DNA of 6,429 nt, from NCBI GenBank assembly GCA_964394815.1, contig CAYMZC010000141.1, positions 1 through 6,429 of the forward strand, in the 5' to 3' direction. The notes beneath the pieces are model-generated. The model was not told the origin of the DNA and did no database searches. It saw nothing but the letters and a program-made list of their open reading frames with translations. Below, piece after piece: positions 6,212 through 6,429 of the stretch (position 1 is the first letter of the stretch; each line of letters starts with the position of its first letter). The DNA is from Sandaracinobacteroides sp964394815. Lineage in GTDB: Bacteria; Pseudomonadota; Alphaproteobacteria; Sphingomonadales; Sphingomonadaceae. Both the position numbers and the translations under genes were made by a program.

Positions 6212-6233
6212 CAGGCGGGCGTCAGTCCGCCTG
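6212..6233 (-). other. Stem-loop spanning the rpmF stop codon
   Basis: The minus-strand arms CAGGCGGAC and GCCCGCCTG pair over nine positions with one A-C mismatch; the loop TGAC contains the rpmF stop codon. No T run follows, so it is unlikely to be a full intrinsic terminator. It might act as an attenuator or mRNA processing/stability element between rpmF and plsX, where product demand differs greatly. Confidence 0.25.
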
Positions 6234-6401
6234 GGCGATCACTTCGCGGCCGTCGTAGAAACCGCAGGACGGGCAGATGTGGTGCGGAAGCTTCAGCTCG
6301 CCGCAGTTGCTGCATTCCTGCGGAACAACGGCGGTCAGCGCGTGGTGGCTGCGCCGCATGTTACGCTTGGAAGGCGAAGTCTTGCGCTTGGGGACTGCCA
6401 T
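6222..6401 (-). CDS. rpmF: 50S ribosomal protein L32
   Basis: A small structural protein of the large ribosomal subunit, 59 residues. The N-terminus MAVPKRKTSPSKRNMRRSHH is the classic L32 sequence. A four-cysteine zinc ribbon follows: C30-x2-C33 and C43-x2-C46 (ECSNCGELKLPHHICPSCGFYDGR), so this is the zinc-binding form. Only the usual initiator ATG at 6401 fits; it has AAGG six bases upstream. It is the first gene of the leftward cluster within the window and precedes plsX by 62 bp, the arrangement known from many proteobacteria. The promoter lies to the right of the window. Confidence 0.97.
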   Translation of the reverse strand: MAVPKRKTSPSKRNMRRSHHALTAVVPQECSNCGELKLPHHICPSCGFYDGREVIAQAD

Positions 6402-6429
6402 GAGGCACCTTCTTCTTGATGTCTGTCGG

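Noticed and set aside
5122..6258. Plus-strand open frame opposite plsX
   Set aside because: It is antisense to a full-length PlsX and extends into the rpmF end; no motif is seen.

Overview
The window is a compact, GC-rich, gene-dense stretch of bacterial chromosome. It most resembles an alphaproteobacterium. The order rpmF-plsX-fabH-ihfA-merR is a familiar alphaproteobacterial arrangement, and the wording of FabH (VNRHANTSAAS) and of the MerR-family protein (VPQHVLRFWETRF) feels close to sphingomonad-like lineages. That finer placement comes from memory of the families, not from a search. I see no mobile element, tRNA, rRNA or CRISPR array.

Positions 1-2204 (+ strand) hold a two-component system: an OmpR-type response regulator followed 26 bp later by an EnvZ-like membrane histidine kinase with a GTG start. 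Together they should sense an envelope signal and control transcription. Their promoter lies mostly or wholly left of the window.

Positions 2214-6401 (- strand) hold six co-directional genes, read from right to left: rpmF (ribosomal protein L32), plsX (phosphate acyltransferase), fabH (ketoacyl-ACP synthase III), ihfA (IHF alpha subunit), a MerR-family regulator with a long low-complexity N-terminal tail, and a stand-alone ParA-like ATPase. The first three link ribosome supply to the start of fatty-acid and phospholipid synthesis. plsX/fabH, ihfA/merR and merR/parA are tightly packed (8 bp gap, 1 bp overlap, 4 bp gap). The only sizeable gap, between fabH and ihfA (about 130 bp), holds a plausible promoter, an imperfect stem-loop and a near-consensus IHF site. 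ihfA-merR-parA may therefore be a sub-operon with IHF feedback.

The two transcription units converge with only 9 bp between the kinase and parA stop codons and no evident intrinsic terminator. The most interesting points are the ParA-like ATPase with no ParB beside it but coupled to a MerR-type DNA-binding protein, and the candidate IHF site in front of ihfA. No stretch of 300 bases or more lacks a gene. I found no clearly novel system; the ParA/MerR pair is the best lead and is labelled as inference.
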